From positions 124,001-188,000 of the forward strand of contig NZ_CP015363.1 of assembly GCF_002078355.1 (NCBI RefSeq): a stretch of 64,000 bases of DNA. Reading direction: 5' to 3'. This DNA is from Ferroplasma acidiphilum (GTDB taxonomy: Archaea; Thermoplasmatota; Thermoplasmata; Thermoplasmatales; Thermoplasmataceae). Below, piece by piece: positions 41,219 through 51,364 of this stretch; the stretch's first letter is position 1, and each line of letters begins with the position of its first letter. The notes beneath the pieces are model-generated. The model did not search any database. It was not told the origin of the DNA and was given only the letters and a program-made list of their open reading frames with translations. The translations under genes and the position numbers were made by a program.

Positions 41219-44200
41219 TTCATATCACCCAGCTCCAATCTCATTACAATTCCCATTGAACTTAATTCATCCCTCATCAATTTAAATGCATAACTTGTTT
41301 CTATGGGATAAATATTGCCTGTATTGCCACATGCAGGACACCGCAATGTCCCTTTCCTGAAATCATAAATAGCTATATGCCCGCAGGTAGGGTTTCCACA
41401 AACATAGAGTATTGTACCATCACTCTGATCCAGCAAACGGTCTTTTATAACCATAGACGCACCATGGGCTATCAGAGTATCCCTTTCCATTTCACCAAAT
41501 CTCAGACCTCCCTGCCTTGATCTGCCTTCTGTTGGCTGCCTGGTAAGTATCTGTACAGGGCCTCTAGACCTTGCATGGAACTTGCTGGCTACCATATGGT
41601 GGAGTTTCTGGTAATAAATTACGCCCATAAATATATCCACTTCAAATTTCTTTCCGGTAATTCCATCATACATGACTTCGTTTCCGGATTCACGGAACCC
41701 ATATTTCTTTAACTGTTCCCTGAGGCTTCTCTCAGGTTCCCCATCAAATATTGTGGAATCTATATTCTCACCGCTCATTGTAGAAACCTTTGCACCCATC
41801 ATTTCAAGCACATGTCCCAGAGTCATCCTCGAAGGAACTGAATGTGGATTGAAAAGCAGGTCGGGTATAATTCCATCCTCTGTGAATGGCATGTCTTCCT
41901 GGGCGGCTACATAACCTATAACTCCTTTCTGCCCATGCCTTGAAGCAAATTTGTCACCTGGCTGGGGTATCCTGTCGCTTCTTACTTTAACTTTAATTAT
42001 CCTGCTGTTGCTTTCAGAAACTGTAAGGAAAACATTGTCAACATATCCGGATTCAGTAGGCCTTACTGTAACAGAAGATTCCCTCCTTCTCAGTGGGCCA
42101 AGTTTGTCGGCATTTTCTTCCTCCAGAAATCTCGGTGGTGATGTTTTTCCAACAAGCACATCTGAACCTTCTACTTTAGATTCGGGGAATATTATTCCAT
42201 TTTCATCAAGATTTTTATAATATTCTTCAGCTCTGGCCCCAAGCACATCGTGGCTTGGAATTTCAAATTTATCTTCCTGCCCTCCTGGATATCTTCTTTC
42301 CTCTGCTGTATATGTCCTGAAGAATGAACTCCTGCCCAGCCCTCTTTCTATAGATGCTTTGTTCATTATAATTGCATCCTGCATGTTGTACCCATGGTAG
42401 GATACTATTGCTACAACAAAATTCTGGCCTGCAGGCTTCCTCCTGTATTTAATGAAATCCATAACCTTGGTTGTAACAAGTGGAATCTGCGGGTAGTGCA
42501 ATAAATGCCCCCTGGTATCTGTCCTTATCCTGTAATTTGCCTGTGGCAACCCTATGGACTGCTTAATCATTGCAGAAGCTATTGTTATTCTTGGTGAGGA
42601 GTTATGTTCCGGATATGGAATAAGGGAAGCAACAACTCCAAGGATCATTGAAGCATCTATTTCACAGTGTGTATGGTCCATGGATAGGTTATTTGTACCC
42701 TTAAAGTGTGCATGGCATTCATCGCACTCAAGAGTAACATCACTATTTCCTGGATTTATCCATGTGACATTATCCCTGTAAAGAACTTTGCCACAATCCG
42801 GGCAATTATCGGGAAATTCGAATGGAAATACTGATATATATGCGTTTTCCTCTTCTTCAGCATCAAGCCATTCTATGGCTCCACTGGAAATAAGGTCATT
42901 TACTGTATATTCGCCCATTCTCAATTTCTCGAGCATTTCCTCATTCATTACTGTTTTTCCTTCATTTACGACAAATAATGGCCTTCTTAGCCTTCCGCGG
43001 TCGCAGTTAATAATAACCTCATTTGTGTTGGAATCGTATTTAACATTTACCTCGTTTGATAATTTTCCCGACCTTCTTAAATTTCTTATTGTGTCGGTGA
43101 GTATTGCCGGGTCATTATGGTACCCTATGAAATCCCCATTCAGGTAAATACGCCCGGAAGCTTCTTCCTTTGTTACTTCGTGTATGTCCATGTTTTGCAA
43201 TTCTTCCATTACAATATCAGGATCTATTCCCTGGGTTACATTAATTATAAGTGATGCATTTTTAACCAGGCCACAGTTCTGACCTTCCGGGGTCTCGTTA
43301 GGGCAAATTCTCCCCCACTGTGTCGGGTGGAGATCTCTGGCCTCAAAATGCGGCTGCGATCTTGTCAGTGGAGAAATAATCCTTCTCAGATGGCTCAATG
43401 TGGACATATTGGATGTCCTGTCCAGCAGCTGGGACACGCCTGTCCTTCCACCTATCCAGTTTCCTGTTGCCATGGAATGCAGTACTTTCTGTGTGAGCAG
43501 ATCCTGCCTGACTGCAGGCCTCAGCCTGATACCTCTTTTTTTATTGTAAGTTTTTTCCAGCTGGTATTTCAGATCTTTCATAACTGACTGGAATGCATTT
43601 CTGAAAAGTTCATCCAGAAGGTCGCCGGAAAGTTTGATTCTCTTATTTGCATAATGGTCTTTATCGTCAACATGACGCATTCCTAAATTAAGCTCAAGAA
43701 GTGATCTTGCCATTCTTCCAAGGTAAATAGCCTTCTTTAACCTGTCTGAAACATCATCTCCAAGGTGTGGAAGCAAAGCACGATCCAGCATCTGTGTGAT
43801 CTTCTTATCCCTGAACTCTTTGGCCTGCCCTGCAGCAAACCTCTTTTTCAGGTAAGACAGTGCATCTTCATTATTGTTAATTCCATTGGGTGGCAGAATT
43901 TTAAGATTTCTTGAATCCTCTATATTGGCATAGATTAATGGATCCATTCTCGGATCGGTATAAATTGCTTCATGGATATCAACATCCTTGTCGATTCCCA
44001 GCGCCTTCATCAGTATTACAAGAGGTATTGTTCCAGCTACAGTGGGTATAGAAACGTTAATTATACCATCGCTTCCTTTTTCCATAGATATCAATGCCCT
44101 GAATCCGCTCTTCTGGGAGAAAATCTTTGCAACTTCTACCCTTGAATCATATTTTTCTTCGTACTCAACAAGTATCTTATTTGGCGCAAGGTCTTCCAGT

Positions 44201-44802
44201 GAAACTATTACCCTCTCTGATCCGCCAATGATAAAATATCCTCCAGGGTCTGTGGGATCCTCGTCTACATATCTCAGTTTGTTCTCCCTTGTTTCATCTA
44301 TAGGGCCATTGTTTTTTTCAATGTAAAGGTCCAGATTCTGTTCTGACAATGTACATATTTTTGATCTTACCATTACCGGTATTTCCCCTATTTTAATGGT
44401 ATTTGCATCTCTTTCTATCCCATCTTCCACTATACGCAGCCGCAACATTATGGGTGCCATATAGTTAAGGTCCCTGAGCCTGGCTTCCTGTGGTGTTATC
44501 TGGTTTGTAGCACCGGAAGCTTCCTTGATTTCAGGTTTGTCTACCCATATCGTTGGATCTCCCGTAGCCTTGCCATTCTGCCTTTCCCTGCCAAAATAAA
44601 TTTTTATGTCCTTGCCCTTTGTTTTTGAAGGGTCAAGATCTATTACTCCAGGTGTTGCATCATCGGATATCTTGGTCTCATCCACTATCTGTTGCATTAT
44701 ATTATCTGGATTGTTCTTTGAAGCATAAAAATAATTCATGGAATCAATCTGATAATTAACTACACTCTCTGATTTGAAAAACGCATCTAAAATAGGATTC
44801 AT
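41215..44802 (-). CDS. rpoB: DNA-directed RNA polymerase subunit B (unsplit)
   Basis: The 1195-residue second-largest subunit is in one piece. This is the form in Thermoplasmatales, crenarchaea and some others; many methanogens and haloarchaea split it into B' and B''. It has the [13 protein letters not shown] motif, the wall and hybrid-binding regions and two zinc sites (CPDCGKVL with CDECH, and CGNPTCGH with CPACG). It is the second gene of the operon. Confidence 0.97.
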
Positions 44803-44803
44803 C

Positions 44804-45064
44804 TTATATCACACTCTTAACAATAACTCTATAATACTCATAATAACCTGCAGTGGGGCTTTTGCGAATAATTTTAACTACCCGGCCCGGCTCAAGTGTT
44901 CCGTGAATTTCCTCCAGTGCCTTAATTGTAGGGTCATTAATGCTAATTTTCGGCAGGTTCTCTTTTGTCACATTAAGCTTTGTTAAAACGCTTTCCTCAT
45001 CTTCCACAGGCACCAGATGGTGTTCTGGCACTATTTCGTGCTCAAGCACATTGAACTTACTCAT
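44804..45064 (-). CDS. rpoH: DNA-directed RNA polymerase subunit H
   Basis: The 86-residue protein matches archaeal RpoH/eukaryotic Rpb5 C-terminal domain: [39 protein letters not shown] and the [23 protein letters not shown] end. It is the first polymerase gene. AGGTGA lies before its ATG, and the tRNA-Lys gene ends only 13 bases upstream on the same strand. Confidence 0.95.
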   Translation of the reverse strand: MSKFNVLEHEIVPEHHLVPVEDEESVLTKLNVTKENLPKISINDPTIKALEEIHGTLEPGRVVKIIRKSPTAGYYEYYRVIVKSVI

Positions 45065-45077
45065 ATTTTCACCTAAA

Positions 45078-45151
45078 CGGGTCCGAAGGGGTTTGAACCC
45101 TTGACCGCCTGGTTAAAAGCCAGACGCTCTACCTAGCTGAGCTACGGACCC
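45078..45151 (-). tRNA. tRNA-Lys (TTT)
   Basis: The minus strand forms GGGTCCG with CGGACCC as acceptor and TCTGG-CTTTTAA-CCAGG as anticodon arm (anticodon TTT). The T-arm is AAGGG-TTCAAAC-CCCTT and the D-arm GCTC-AGCTAGGTA-GAGC. No CCA is encoded and no intron is seen. It stands directly in front of rpoH on the same strand. Confidence 0.95.
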
Positions 45152-45165
45152 ACAATATGTAGTCA

Positions 45166-45190
45166 GCTATATACATTTGAATGATATAAC
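45166..45190 (-). promoter_or_regulatory. TATA-like elements before tRNA-Lys
   Basis: The minus strand shows GTTATATCAT (45181-45190) and TGTATATAGC (45166-45175) before the tRNA. The upstream one has the right spacing to start a few bases before the tRNA 5' end. No other TATA box is visible between this place and rpoH, so it may serve the tRNA and the polymerase operon together. Confidence 0.5.
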
Positions 45191-45301
45191 TTTTTTTGTA
45201 TAATGATATTACTAAATAGTATTTTAACGTTTTACTTTTTTTGCATTTTAGTACGGAAAATTTCATGAAAAATTTAATATCTCTGCCTATTATATTCTAT
45301 A

Positions 45302-46318
45302 ATGAAAGTTAACATAAACGGCGTGTCAAAGGCAATTCTTGCAGTATGGTTTGAAGATAACCAGGTAAAACTGATAGATCAGAGAAAAATTCCGGAAACA
45401 ATTGAGATATATTCTGCAAAAAATAGTGATGATATTTACTATGCAATTAAAAATATGGTCGTCCGCGGGGCACCAGCAATAGGTGTTACTGCAGCATATG
45501 GGTTGGCTATGGCTTCTAAAAATAAGGAAAATATGGAGGAAGCTGTTAAGGTCATATCATCATCAAGGCCCACAGCTTATGATCTCTTCAAGGCAATTGA
45601 TTTTATGAAGGCAAATAATTTTTCAGAATCAGCAGCAAAGAGGTACGCCCTTGAAATAACAGAAAGATCCAGAAAGATAGGGGAATATGGAAATACGCTT
45701 ATACAGGCTAATGACCATATACTCACACATTGCAATGCAGGGGCACTTGCGGTGGTTGACTGGGGAACTGCCCTAGCACCTATGAGGATGGCGCATGATG
45801 CTGGCAAAAAATTTTTTGTCTATGTTGATGAAACCAGGCCCAGATTGCAGGGTGCGAAACTTACTGCATGGGAACTCCAGCAGGAAGGCATAGATTATTC
45901 AATAATAGCAGATAATGCTGCAGGGCATTTCATGAAGAATAAAGACATAAACCTTGCAATAGTAGGTGCTGACAGGATAGCGGCGAATGGTGATTTTGCC
46001 AACAAGATTGGAACCTATGAAAAGGCAGTTCTTGCAAAGGTGAACAATATACCCTTTTACGTTGCTGCACCCGGAAGCACCTTTGATTTTTCCCTGAAAA
46101 ACGGTGATGGTATACCCATAGAGGAAAGGGATGAAAGCGAAGTATTGACTGTCAACAATTCAAGGATCGGGCCGGTTGAAGGGCATGCCAGGAATCCTGC
46201 ATTTGATGTTACACCAAATGAATATGTAACCGCATTCATAACGGAATATGGCATATTCAAGCCTGGGGAACTTAAAAAATTGTATAGTTTAATTCACGAA
46301 GATCTCTTTATGAGGTAA
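45302..46318 (+). CDS. mtnA: S-methyl-5-thioribose-1-phosphate isomerase-like protein
   Basis: The 338-residue protein belongs to the eIF2B-like isomerases and matches MtnA: DQRKIPETIEIY, MVVRGAPAIGVTAAYG, a catalytic Cys in THCNAGALAVVDWGTAL and catalytic Asp in VGADRIAANGDFANKIGT. MtnA acts in methionine salvage on methylthioribose-1-phosphate, and related enzymes use 5-deoxyribose-1-phosphate. It converges with trpS, overlapping its end by 25 bases. Confidence 0.9.
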   Translation: MKVNINGVSKAILAVWFEDNQVKLIDQRKIPETIEIYSAKNSDDIYYAIKNMVVRGAPAIGVTAAYGLAMASKNKENMEEAVKVISSSRPTAYDLFKAIDFMKANNFSESAAKRYALEITERSRKIGEYGNTLIQANDHILTHCNAGALAVVDWGTALAPMRMAHDAGKKFFVYVDETRPRLQGAKLTAWELQQEGIDYSIIADNAAGHFMKNKDINLAIVGADRIAANGDFANKIGTYEKAVLAKVNNIPFYVAAPGSTFDFSLKNGDGIPIEERDESEVLTVNNSRIGPVEGHARNPAFDVTPNEYVTAFITEYGIFKPGELKKLYSLIHEDLFMR

Positions 46319-47586
46319 TCATCCAGCTTTCCAAGTGATTCATCCTTTTTTTCTGCAAGTGTTTTTAACATTCCTGATATATTTTCAGCAGCTTCTATTT
46401 TGCACGGCCCGCACATTCTTACGCCGCCCTTGCATTCTTCATAGACCCTGGTTACATACTTATCGTTGCTGTTATGGTATTTATAAAGTTCAAAAACAGG
46501 GCATATATCCGGATTTCCCCCATATTTTTTCTGCTCTTCAATGGTCTGTTTGCCGCCTGTTACTGCATGCTTTATCTTTCTGGTTGCTTCTTCTCCAGTA
46601 TCATTAAGGCTTATAAGTGAATCAGGAACAGAAGAGGACATTTTGCCTCCTTTTAATCCAGTTTCCAGTTTCTGGAACGTTGCCGACGGCTCAATAAACG
46701 CATAATCGTTTATCCGGCTTTCTTCAATGGCAAGCATCATATCTATTTTTATCTTATCCTCGCCTGTGGAATTTTTAACATATATGGCACGGTATTCATA
46801 ATTTGGCATGCATTCATATCCACTGTTCCCCAGCACACTTATGGCTGAATTGATTTTATCTGCAGGGTCATCGCTGCCCTTTATGTAGATAGAAATTTTA
46901 TTATCTTCAATTTTCACATTGTAAACCCTTAACCTTTTAGCAATGTCACGCATAAGCCTTATATGAGGGTCCTGGTCAATTCCAACAGGCACAATGGTTG
47001 CCCTGGGCCCACCCAGATGGCCCAGCTGTGTATGCAGAACATCTGCAGCCTGTATTATAGGTGCATTTACATGCAATATAGAAGATGAATCTGTCAATCC
47101 ATATATTGATTTTAACTCGCTCATATTTGTTTCGTTGGATAGGACAAATGATAAACTCTGCGTATCGTAATTTTCAGACTGGAAATATATCCTGCATGGC
47201 TTAAGCCCCATGGATATATAATTGGCTATGTATTCATTTATTGCTATATTGCGGGCCTTGTCAAAGCTTATTCCCCTTGTCGCATACGATTCCAGGTCTG
47301 CCACAGCAATGTAGACATCCGCTCCCAGTGACTGGAAATATATTATCTGGTCTATGGTGAGTTTGTTGCCCAGGTGCATTTTGCCCGAAGGCATTAATCC
47401 TGTCATAGCATTGAATTTAATTTTGTTTTTAATTGAATATTCCAGATAATCTATCCCCCTTTGCCCGAATATCAGGTGGCGCCTGAACATAAAATAGTCA
47501 AAATAGTTATCGGGCCTTTGAATTCCGAATTCTTTAATTAATTTCTCGTAGTCAAAATACTGTGCCGAACTCCACGGATTTATCAT
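46294..47586 (-). CDS. trpS: Tryptophanyl-tRNA synthetase
   Basis: The class I synthetase has the archaeal/eukaryotic TrpRS features: PWSSAQYFDYEKLIKEFGI start, the HIGH-type motif SGKMHLGNK, and the KMSKS-type motif GGKMSSS. The CGPCKIEAAENI end follows. I chose the ATG at 47586 (430 residues); one at 47607 is possible. It lies about 75 bases downstream of 5S rRNA on the same strand. Confidence 0.94.
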   Translation of the reverse strand: MINPWSSAQYFDYEKLIKEFGIQRPDNYFDYFMFRRHLIFGQRGIDYLEYSIKNKIKFNAMTGLMPSGKMHLGNKLTIDQIIYFQSLGADVYIAVADLESYATRGISFDKARNIAINEYIANYISMGLKPCRIYFQSENYDTQSLSFVLSNETNMSELKSIYGLTDSSSILHVNAPIIQAADVLHTQLGHLGGPRATIVPVGIDQDPHIRLMRDIAKRLRVYNVKIEDNKISIYIKGSDDPADKINSAISVLGNSGYECMPNYEYRAIYVKNSTGEDKIKIDMMLAIEESRINDYAFIEPSATFQKLETGLKGGKMSSSVPDSLISLNDTGEEATRKIKHAVTGGKQTIEEQKKYGGNPDICPVFELYKYHNSNDKYVTRVYEECKGGVRMCGPCKIEAAENISGMLKTLAEKKDESLGKLDDYLIKRSS

Positions 47587-47661
47587 AACTCCTGATTGAG
47601 TGTGCATTAATTAATTTTCCTTACAATGTACAAAACAATTAATTAAAAATTTGATAATAAA

Positions 47662-47781
47662 AACGACAGCGAAACATAGTTCCCGTCCCCTCGCGGAAGA
47701 TAGTACAGTATGCAACACATCGGACTTAACCGTCGGGTTCGGAATGAGACCTGGTATTTCCCCGATGTTATGACCGTCGTC
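47662..47781 (-). rRNA. 5S ribosomal RNA
   Basis: The minus strand reads as a 5S gene of about 118-120 bases. The ends pair as ACGACGG with CTGTCGT. The conserved loop segments GGTCATAACATCGGGGAAA, CAGGTCTCATTCCGAACC and GACGGTTAAGTCCGATG are all visible. No 16S or 23S gene lies nearby, as known for Thermoplasma, whose rRNA genes are unlinked. The ends are accurate to one or two bases. Confidence 0.93.
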
Positions 47782-47799
47782 AACACTTAATCACTAACA

Positions 47800-47810
47800 G
47801 ATATATAAAT
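47800..47810 (-). promoter_or_regulatory. TATA box of the 5S rRNA gene
   Basis: The minus strand reads ATTTATATAT, centred 24-25 bases before the 5S 5' end. A T5 run after the gene (about 47659-47663, plus strand A-run) may end transcription. Confidence 0.55.
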
Positions 47811-47869
47811 ATTTTTTTTATGAGGTAGTGAATAATAATTCTTAATTACTTAATATTAGGTATATACTC

Positions 47870-47882
47870 AATATTTATATAT
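47870..47882 (+). promoter_or_regulatory. TATA box of the MFS transporter gene
   Basis: AATATTTATATAT is centred about 27 bases before the ATG at 47905 and no Shine-Dalgarno is present, so the transcript is probably leaderless. This element is on the other side of the same gap as the 5S TATA box. Confidence 0.55.
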
Positions 47883-47904
47883 CCAATTGCAATAACCGGT
47901 TGAA

Positions 47905-49233
47905 ATGAACAGTTATAAAACAATTTCAGATGCACCATCAACACCATTTGTCCGGAAGATTACAGTGCTATCATCCATGGGAGTTATGATGGATGGCTAC
48001 ACGCTCACTGTTTTCTCATATGCATTGCTATACCTGATCAATGTAATGTCGCTGAAAAGTTATGAGATCTCAATTATGGGAATATCATCAATAGGGGGCG
48101 TCCTGATCGGGAGTCTCATTTCCGGTTATATAGCAGATATTTACGGGAGACGTTTCATATACATATATGATCTATTCCTGGTTTCTATATTTATTTTCCT
48201 TACAGGATTTGCCACAAATTACATAAATTTTTCAATACTTGAATTAATTGTTGGAATAGGCATAGGTGCTGATTACCCTGTGAGCTCTTCAATCCAGGCA
48301 GAATTTTCGCCTACAAAATCCCGTGGCAAATTTATGTTTTTTAATATATTCTCATTTTCAATAGGTTCACTGATATTTCTCGGGCTTGCAGTGCCGCTTG
48401 TATTGTTTACAGGGGTGAACGCATGGCGGTATATGTATATGATTGGCGCAGTGTTCCCAATTCTTGTCCTGTTTTCACGGAAGAAGATACCGGAAAGCCC
48501 GTACTGGGTACAGCATAAATATGGAAAGGAGGCAGGTGAAGGGGCGAAGAAGCAATTTGAAGCTTCAACAGGATACACCATAGAAGGTTTGCCTGATGTT
48601 AGCAGGGAAAAAACAAGATTCAGGGACATATTTAAGGGCAAATATGCCGCCTATATTATGTTTATTACTGTGGCATGGTTTTCATACGATATCGTCAGTT
48701 ACGGCATATGGACCTATTCACCTCTCATATTTTCAACTGAAATTACATCATACTATGCTGATCTCTATGTGGTGTTTACCGGCATGGCTGAATCAATTCC
48801 GGTGGTTGTAGGATTCCTGATTGCAATATACTATGTAGACCGCATAGGGCGCCGCCTTCTCCTTATAATAGGATTTTTAGGGGCCTTTGCAGTACTTATA
48901 TTATTCTTCTTTGTGAACCAGTATATGGTAGTAGGCCTTTTGATGACTTTCAGCGCCTTCGGGTTTGTTCACTTTTTCCATAATGTAGGGCCGAGCCCGA
49001 TAACATATACGTATCCACTGGAGATATTTCCCACCAGAATAAGGGGCACTGCAATGGGTTTTGCCACTTCAGTTTCAAGAATTGGATCTATAGTTGCTGT
49101 ATTTTCATTTCCTATAATAGATGCATTATACGGATTGAAGGCAATAATAATTTTCTTCGCCATATTCGAATTCATCGGACTAGCATTTACATTAAAATAT
49201 GCACCGGAAACAAATGGGAAATCCTTAACATAA
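47905..49233 (+). CDS. MFS transporter, sugar-porter-like
   Basis: The 442-residue transporter has 12 helices. MFS signature loops are clear: GYIADIYGRRFIYIYD between helices 2 and 3, and IYYVDRIGRRLLLIIG in the second half. IPESPYW after helix 6 is typical of the sugar and organic acid porters. A TATA box at 47870-47882 lies at leaderless distance. The substrate is not known. Confidence 0.87.
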   Translation: MNSYKTISDAPSTPFVRKITVLSSMGVMMDGYTLTVFSYALLYLINVMSLKSYEISIMGISSIGGVLIGSLISGYIADIYGRRFIYIYDLFLVSIFIFLTGFATNYINFSILELIVGIGIGADYPVSSSIQAEFSPTKSRGKFMFFNIFSFSIGSLIFLGLAVPLVLFTGVNAWRYMYMIGAVFPILVLFSRKKIPESPYWVQHKYGKEAGEGAKKQFEASTGYTIEGLPDVSREKTRFRDIFKGKYAAYIMFITVAWFSYDIVSYGIWTYSPLIFSTEITSYYADLYVVFTGMAESIPVVVGFLIAIYYVDRIGRRLLLIIGFLGAFAVLILFFFVNQYMVVGLLMTFSAFGFVHFFHNVGPSPITYTYPLEIFPTRIRGTAMGFATSVSRIGSIVAVFSFPIIDALYGLKAIIIFFAIFEFIGLAFTLKYAPETNGKSLT

Positions 49234-49261
49234 AAATAACAAAGGCTTATTTAAAATAAAT

Positions 49262-50200
49262 TTATAAAAATGGGGCAACCATAATAGGAAGAATTGCTGT
49301 AGCATCCCCGTAAATATTTACAAATTTTGCATCTTTTCTTACCTTTTTCCAGGTTATTGCTTCCTCAAGCTTTGCACCTGAGAGTGAACCATCGTATTCC
49401 TGTGCGGTTGTGATATAAACAGCCTCGTTCAGCCCGTCCCTGAACTGGTTCCACCATATGGTATGGTGCTTTGAAATGCCGCCCCCTATCATCAATGCGC
49501 CCGTTTTCTTTGCATCAAATACTATATCAGAAAGCCTGTGCTCATCTTCAAGGATGTTTATTTTGAAATCATGGTGCATTTCATAGAATGACCATAACTG
49601 TGACCCGAATGATCCATCGGTTATGCCCGGAACAAACACAGGTATGTTATTTTTTGCAGCGTTATATAGAATTGAGTTTTCATTGTCCAGTTTCAATCCT
49701 ACTTCCCTTATCAGATCCACCGGTGCCCATTCTTTCTTTTTGTTGTATAACTCCTCTATCATGGGCATTAGCTTCTCTTCTATTACAACTCCATAACTTT
49801 CATCGGGGACAAATACATTGCCCAATCTGTTAATATTCATATCCTTGAGTTTCTCATCACCAAAGTTAAATGTCCCGGCGTAATAATCTGTATACACACG
49901 TGCAACGTCATGGTCAAGGGTACCATTGGTTGTTATAATTACATCAACAAGTTTGTTTTTTACAAGCTGATTTATTATCCCTCTTGTCCCTGTGGAAATT
50001 ATATCAGCCGGAAACGAAAGGAATGTTGTTTCATCCGATGTGAATTCTTCCTTTAAAATCTGATATCCTTCATATAATTTTTTTGATGTAAAACCACCGC
50101 TTGTCCCGAACATTTCCATTAATTGCATTAAGGTAGTATTTTTATTTATTTTCAGATCCTTTACCGGATCTTTTAATAAATCCTCTCTTTTTATTTCCAT
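49262..50200 (-). CDS. dys: Deoxyhypusine synthase
   Basis: The 312-residue NAD-dependent enzyme moves the aminobutyl group of spermidine onto a Lys of aIF5A, found at 56825 in this window. It has the TSGGFTSKKLYEGYQIL start, LSFPADIISTGTRGII, the TTNGTLDHDVAR block and the active-site Lys in GGGISKHHT. tRNA-His lies 134 bases upstream on the same strand. Confidence 0.94.
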   Translation of the reverse strand: MEIKREDLLKDPVKDLKINKNTTLMQLMEMFGTSGGFTSKKLYEGYQILKEEFTSDETTFLSFPADIISTGTRGIINQLVKNKLVDVIITTNGTLDHDVARVYTDYYAGTFNFGDEKLKDMNINRLGNVFVPDESYGVVIEEKLMPMIEELYNKKKEWAPVDLIREVGLKLDNENSILYNAAKNNIPVFVPGITDGSFGSQLWSFYEMHHDFKINILEDEHRLSDIVFDAKKTGALMIGGGISKHHTIWWNQFRDGLNEAVYITTAQEYDGSLSGAKLEEAITWKKVRKDAKFVNIYGDATAILPIMVAPFL

Positions 50201-50334
50201 GAAACATAATAGTAATTTTATAATTCAATCTATCGGTTTATTTCCGGTTTTCATTACAAAGAAACTATGTATTGAATGCTTTAAAATACAAATTCATACA
50301 AGCCAGTAATGTTAAAAATTTAACAGTATACAAG

Positions 50335-50407
50335 GGCCGGGACCGGGAATCGAACCCGGGTCCGGGGATCCACAGTCCCCAAGGATGTCCATTACCCCAC
50401 CCCGGCC
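50335..50407 (-). tRNA. tRNA-His (GTG)
   Basis: The minus strand folds with acceptor GCCGGGG/TCCCGGC plus the extra 5' G (G-1) opposite C73, the identity mark of tRNA-His. The anticodon loop CTGTGGA holds GTG. The T-arm is CCGGG-TTCGATT-CCCGG. No CCA is encoded. A TATA-like TTATACATAG at 50432-50443 on the same strand precedes it. Confidence 0.94.
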
Positions 50408-50448
50408 ATTTTAGCTCATGGATATTATTACTATGTATAATTATTTTT

Positions 50449-51066
50449 TTAATTTTTGATGCCATATACAAGAACAGATTCTATTTCATGGTAATTATCT
50501 GTATGGTGTGCATAGATCCTCGGCACCTTTATAAATATCCTTTCCTGCCTTATTATTTGAATTCTCTGTGAATAGAATTCCCTGATATATTCATAGCTTT
50601 TTATATTATGTATACTGTATATATGTGTCCCTATTTCTATGGCTTTATTAATAAATGGCATATCGTCGTGTTTTATGACAGATCCAAATGGGGGATTCAT
50701 TAACACAGTGTCATATTCCCCCTTAACATCAGAAACATCTACATTTGCAAATTCTGCATCTGAAGCGTTATTTTCTGCATTTTTCCTGGATGTAGCTACC
50801 ATCTCGGGGTCTATATCTATACCTGTGGAAACTTTTGCACCGAGATATGATGCCCCGATAGCAAATATCCCATTCCCTGTTCCAAGGTCTATTACATTCT
50901 TCCCTGCAATATTGCCATCCATATACGCTTCAATTAAAAGTGTTGAGGCAGTATCTGCATCTGTTGGGTACTGCTCCAGGTTAATATTATAAAAATCAGG
51001 CTTTTCCAATCTGGAGAGGAAAATTTCAAGCGCTTTTTTGTTTATTTTATTCCTGCGGGTTTCCAA
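50449..51066 (-). CDS. METTL5-like RNA N6-adenine methyltransferase
   Basis: The 205-residue class I methyltransferase has LEQYPTDADTASTLL, the SAM motif VIDLGTGNGIFAIGA and the amino-methylating catalytic motif NPPFGS. This combination matches the archaeal/eukaryotic METTL5 group, which methylates an adenine in small-subunit rRNA. It overlaps an upstream unknown gene and would be followed by tRNA-His. Confidence 0.85.
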   Translation of the reverse strand: METRRNKINKKALEIFLSRLEKPDFYNINLEQYPTDADTASTLLIEAYMDGNIAGKNVIDLGTGNGIFAIGASYLGAKVSTGIDIDPEMVATSRKNAENNASDAEFANVDVSDVKGEYDTVLMNPPFGSVIKHDDMPFINKAIEIGTHIYSIHNIKSYEYIREFYSQRIQIIRQERIFIKVPRIYAHHTDNYHEIESVLVYGIKN

Positions 51067-51364
51067 TTGCCATCTCCAGAATATTTTTGGCTAGACGTTT
51101 AGCTACCGGCATTTCATTTCCTCTCTCTATAAGTATTTTTTCAATCTTCCTTACAGCTCTCTGCCTTTTCCACGTGCCATTCTCATGAACTGCGAGAACT
51201 ATATACTCCGCAATTTCACGGTCTATATTGATGCCGAATCTTTCCCTTATCTTAATCTGCCATACTGGAACCAGAACTACCGGAATATCACGCAGGGTGT
51301 TACTCCTTGCTTTTTCTATTAATCGGTTAATATTGCTTTGGTCTGACATCCGGCTTTCATTCAT
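51047..51364 (-). CDS. Conserved-looking hypothetical protein, 105 residues
   Basis: A basic, helical protein with VPVWQIKIRERFGINIDREIAEYIVL and TWKRQRAVRKIEKILIERG stretches; no membrane segment. It overlaps METTL5-like by 20 bases and is probably co-transcribed. I do not recognise the family. A second start at 51349 is possible. Confidence 0.7.
   Translation of the reverse strand: MNESRMSDQSNINRLIEKARSNTLRDIPVVLVPVWQIKIRERFGINIDREIAEYIVLAVHENGTWKRQRAVRKIEKILIERGNEMPVAKRLAKNILEMAIGNPQE

Noticed and set aside
50272-50571. Open frames across the tRNA-His gene on both strands
   Set aside because: They run through a clear tRNA and the METTL5-like gene end; chance frames.
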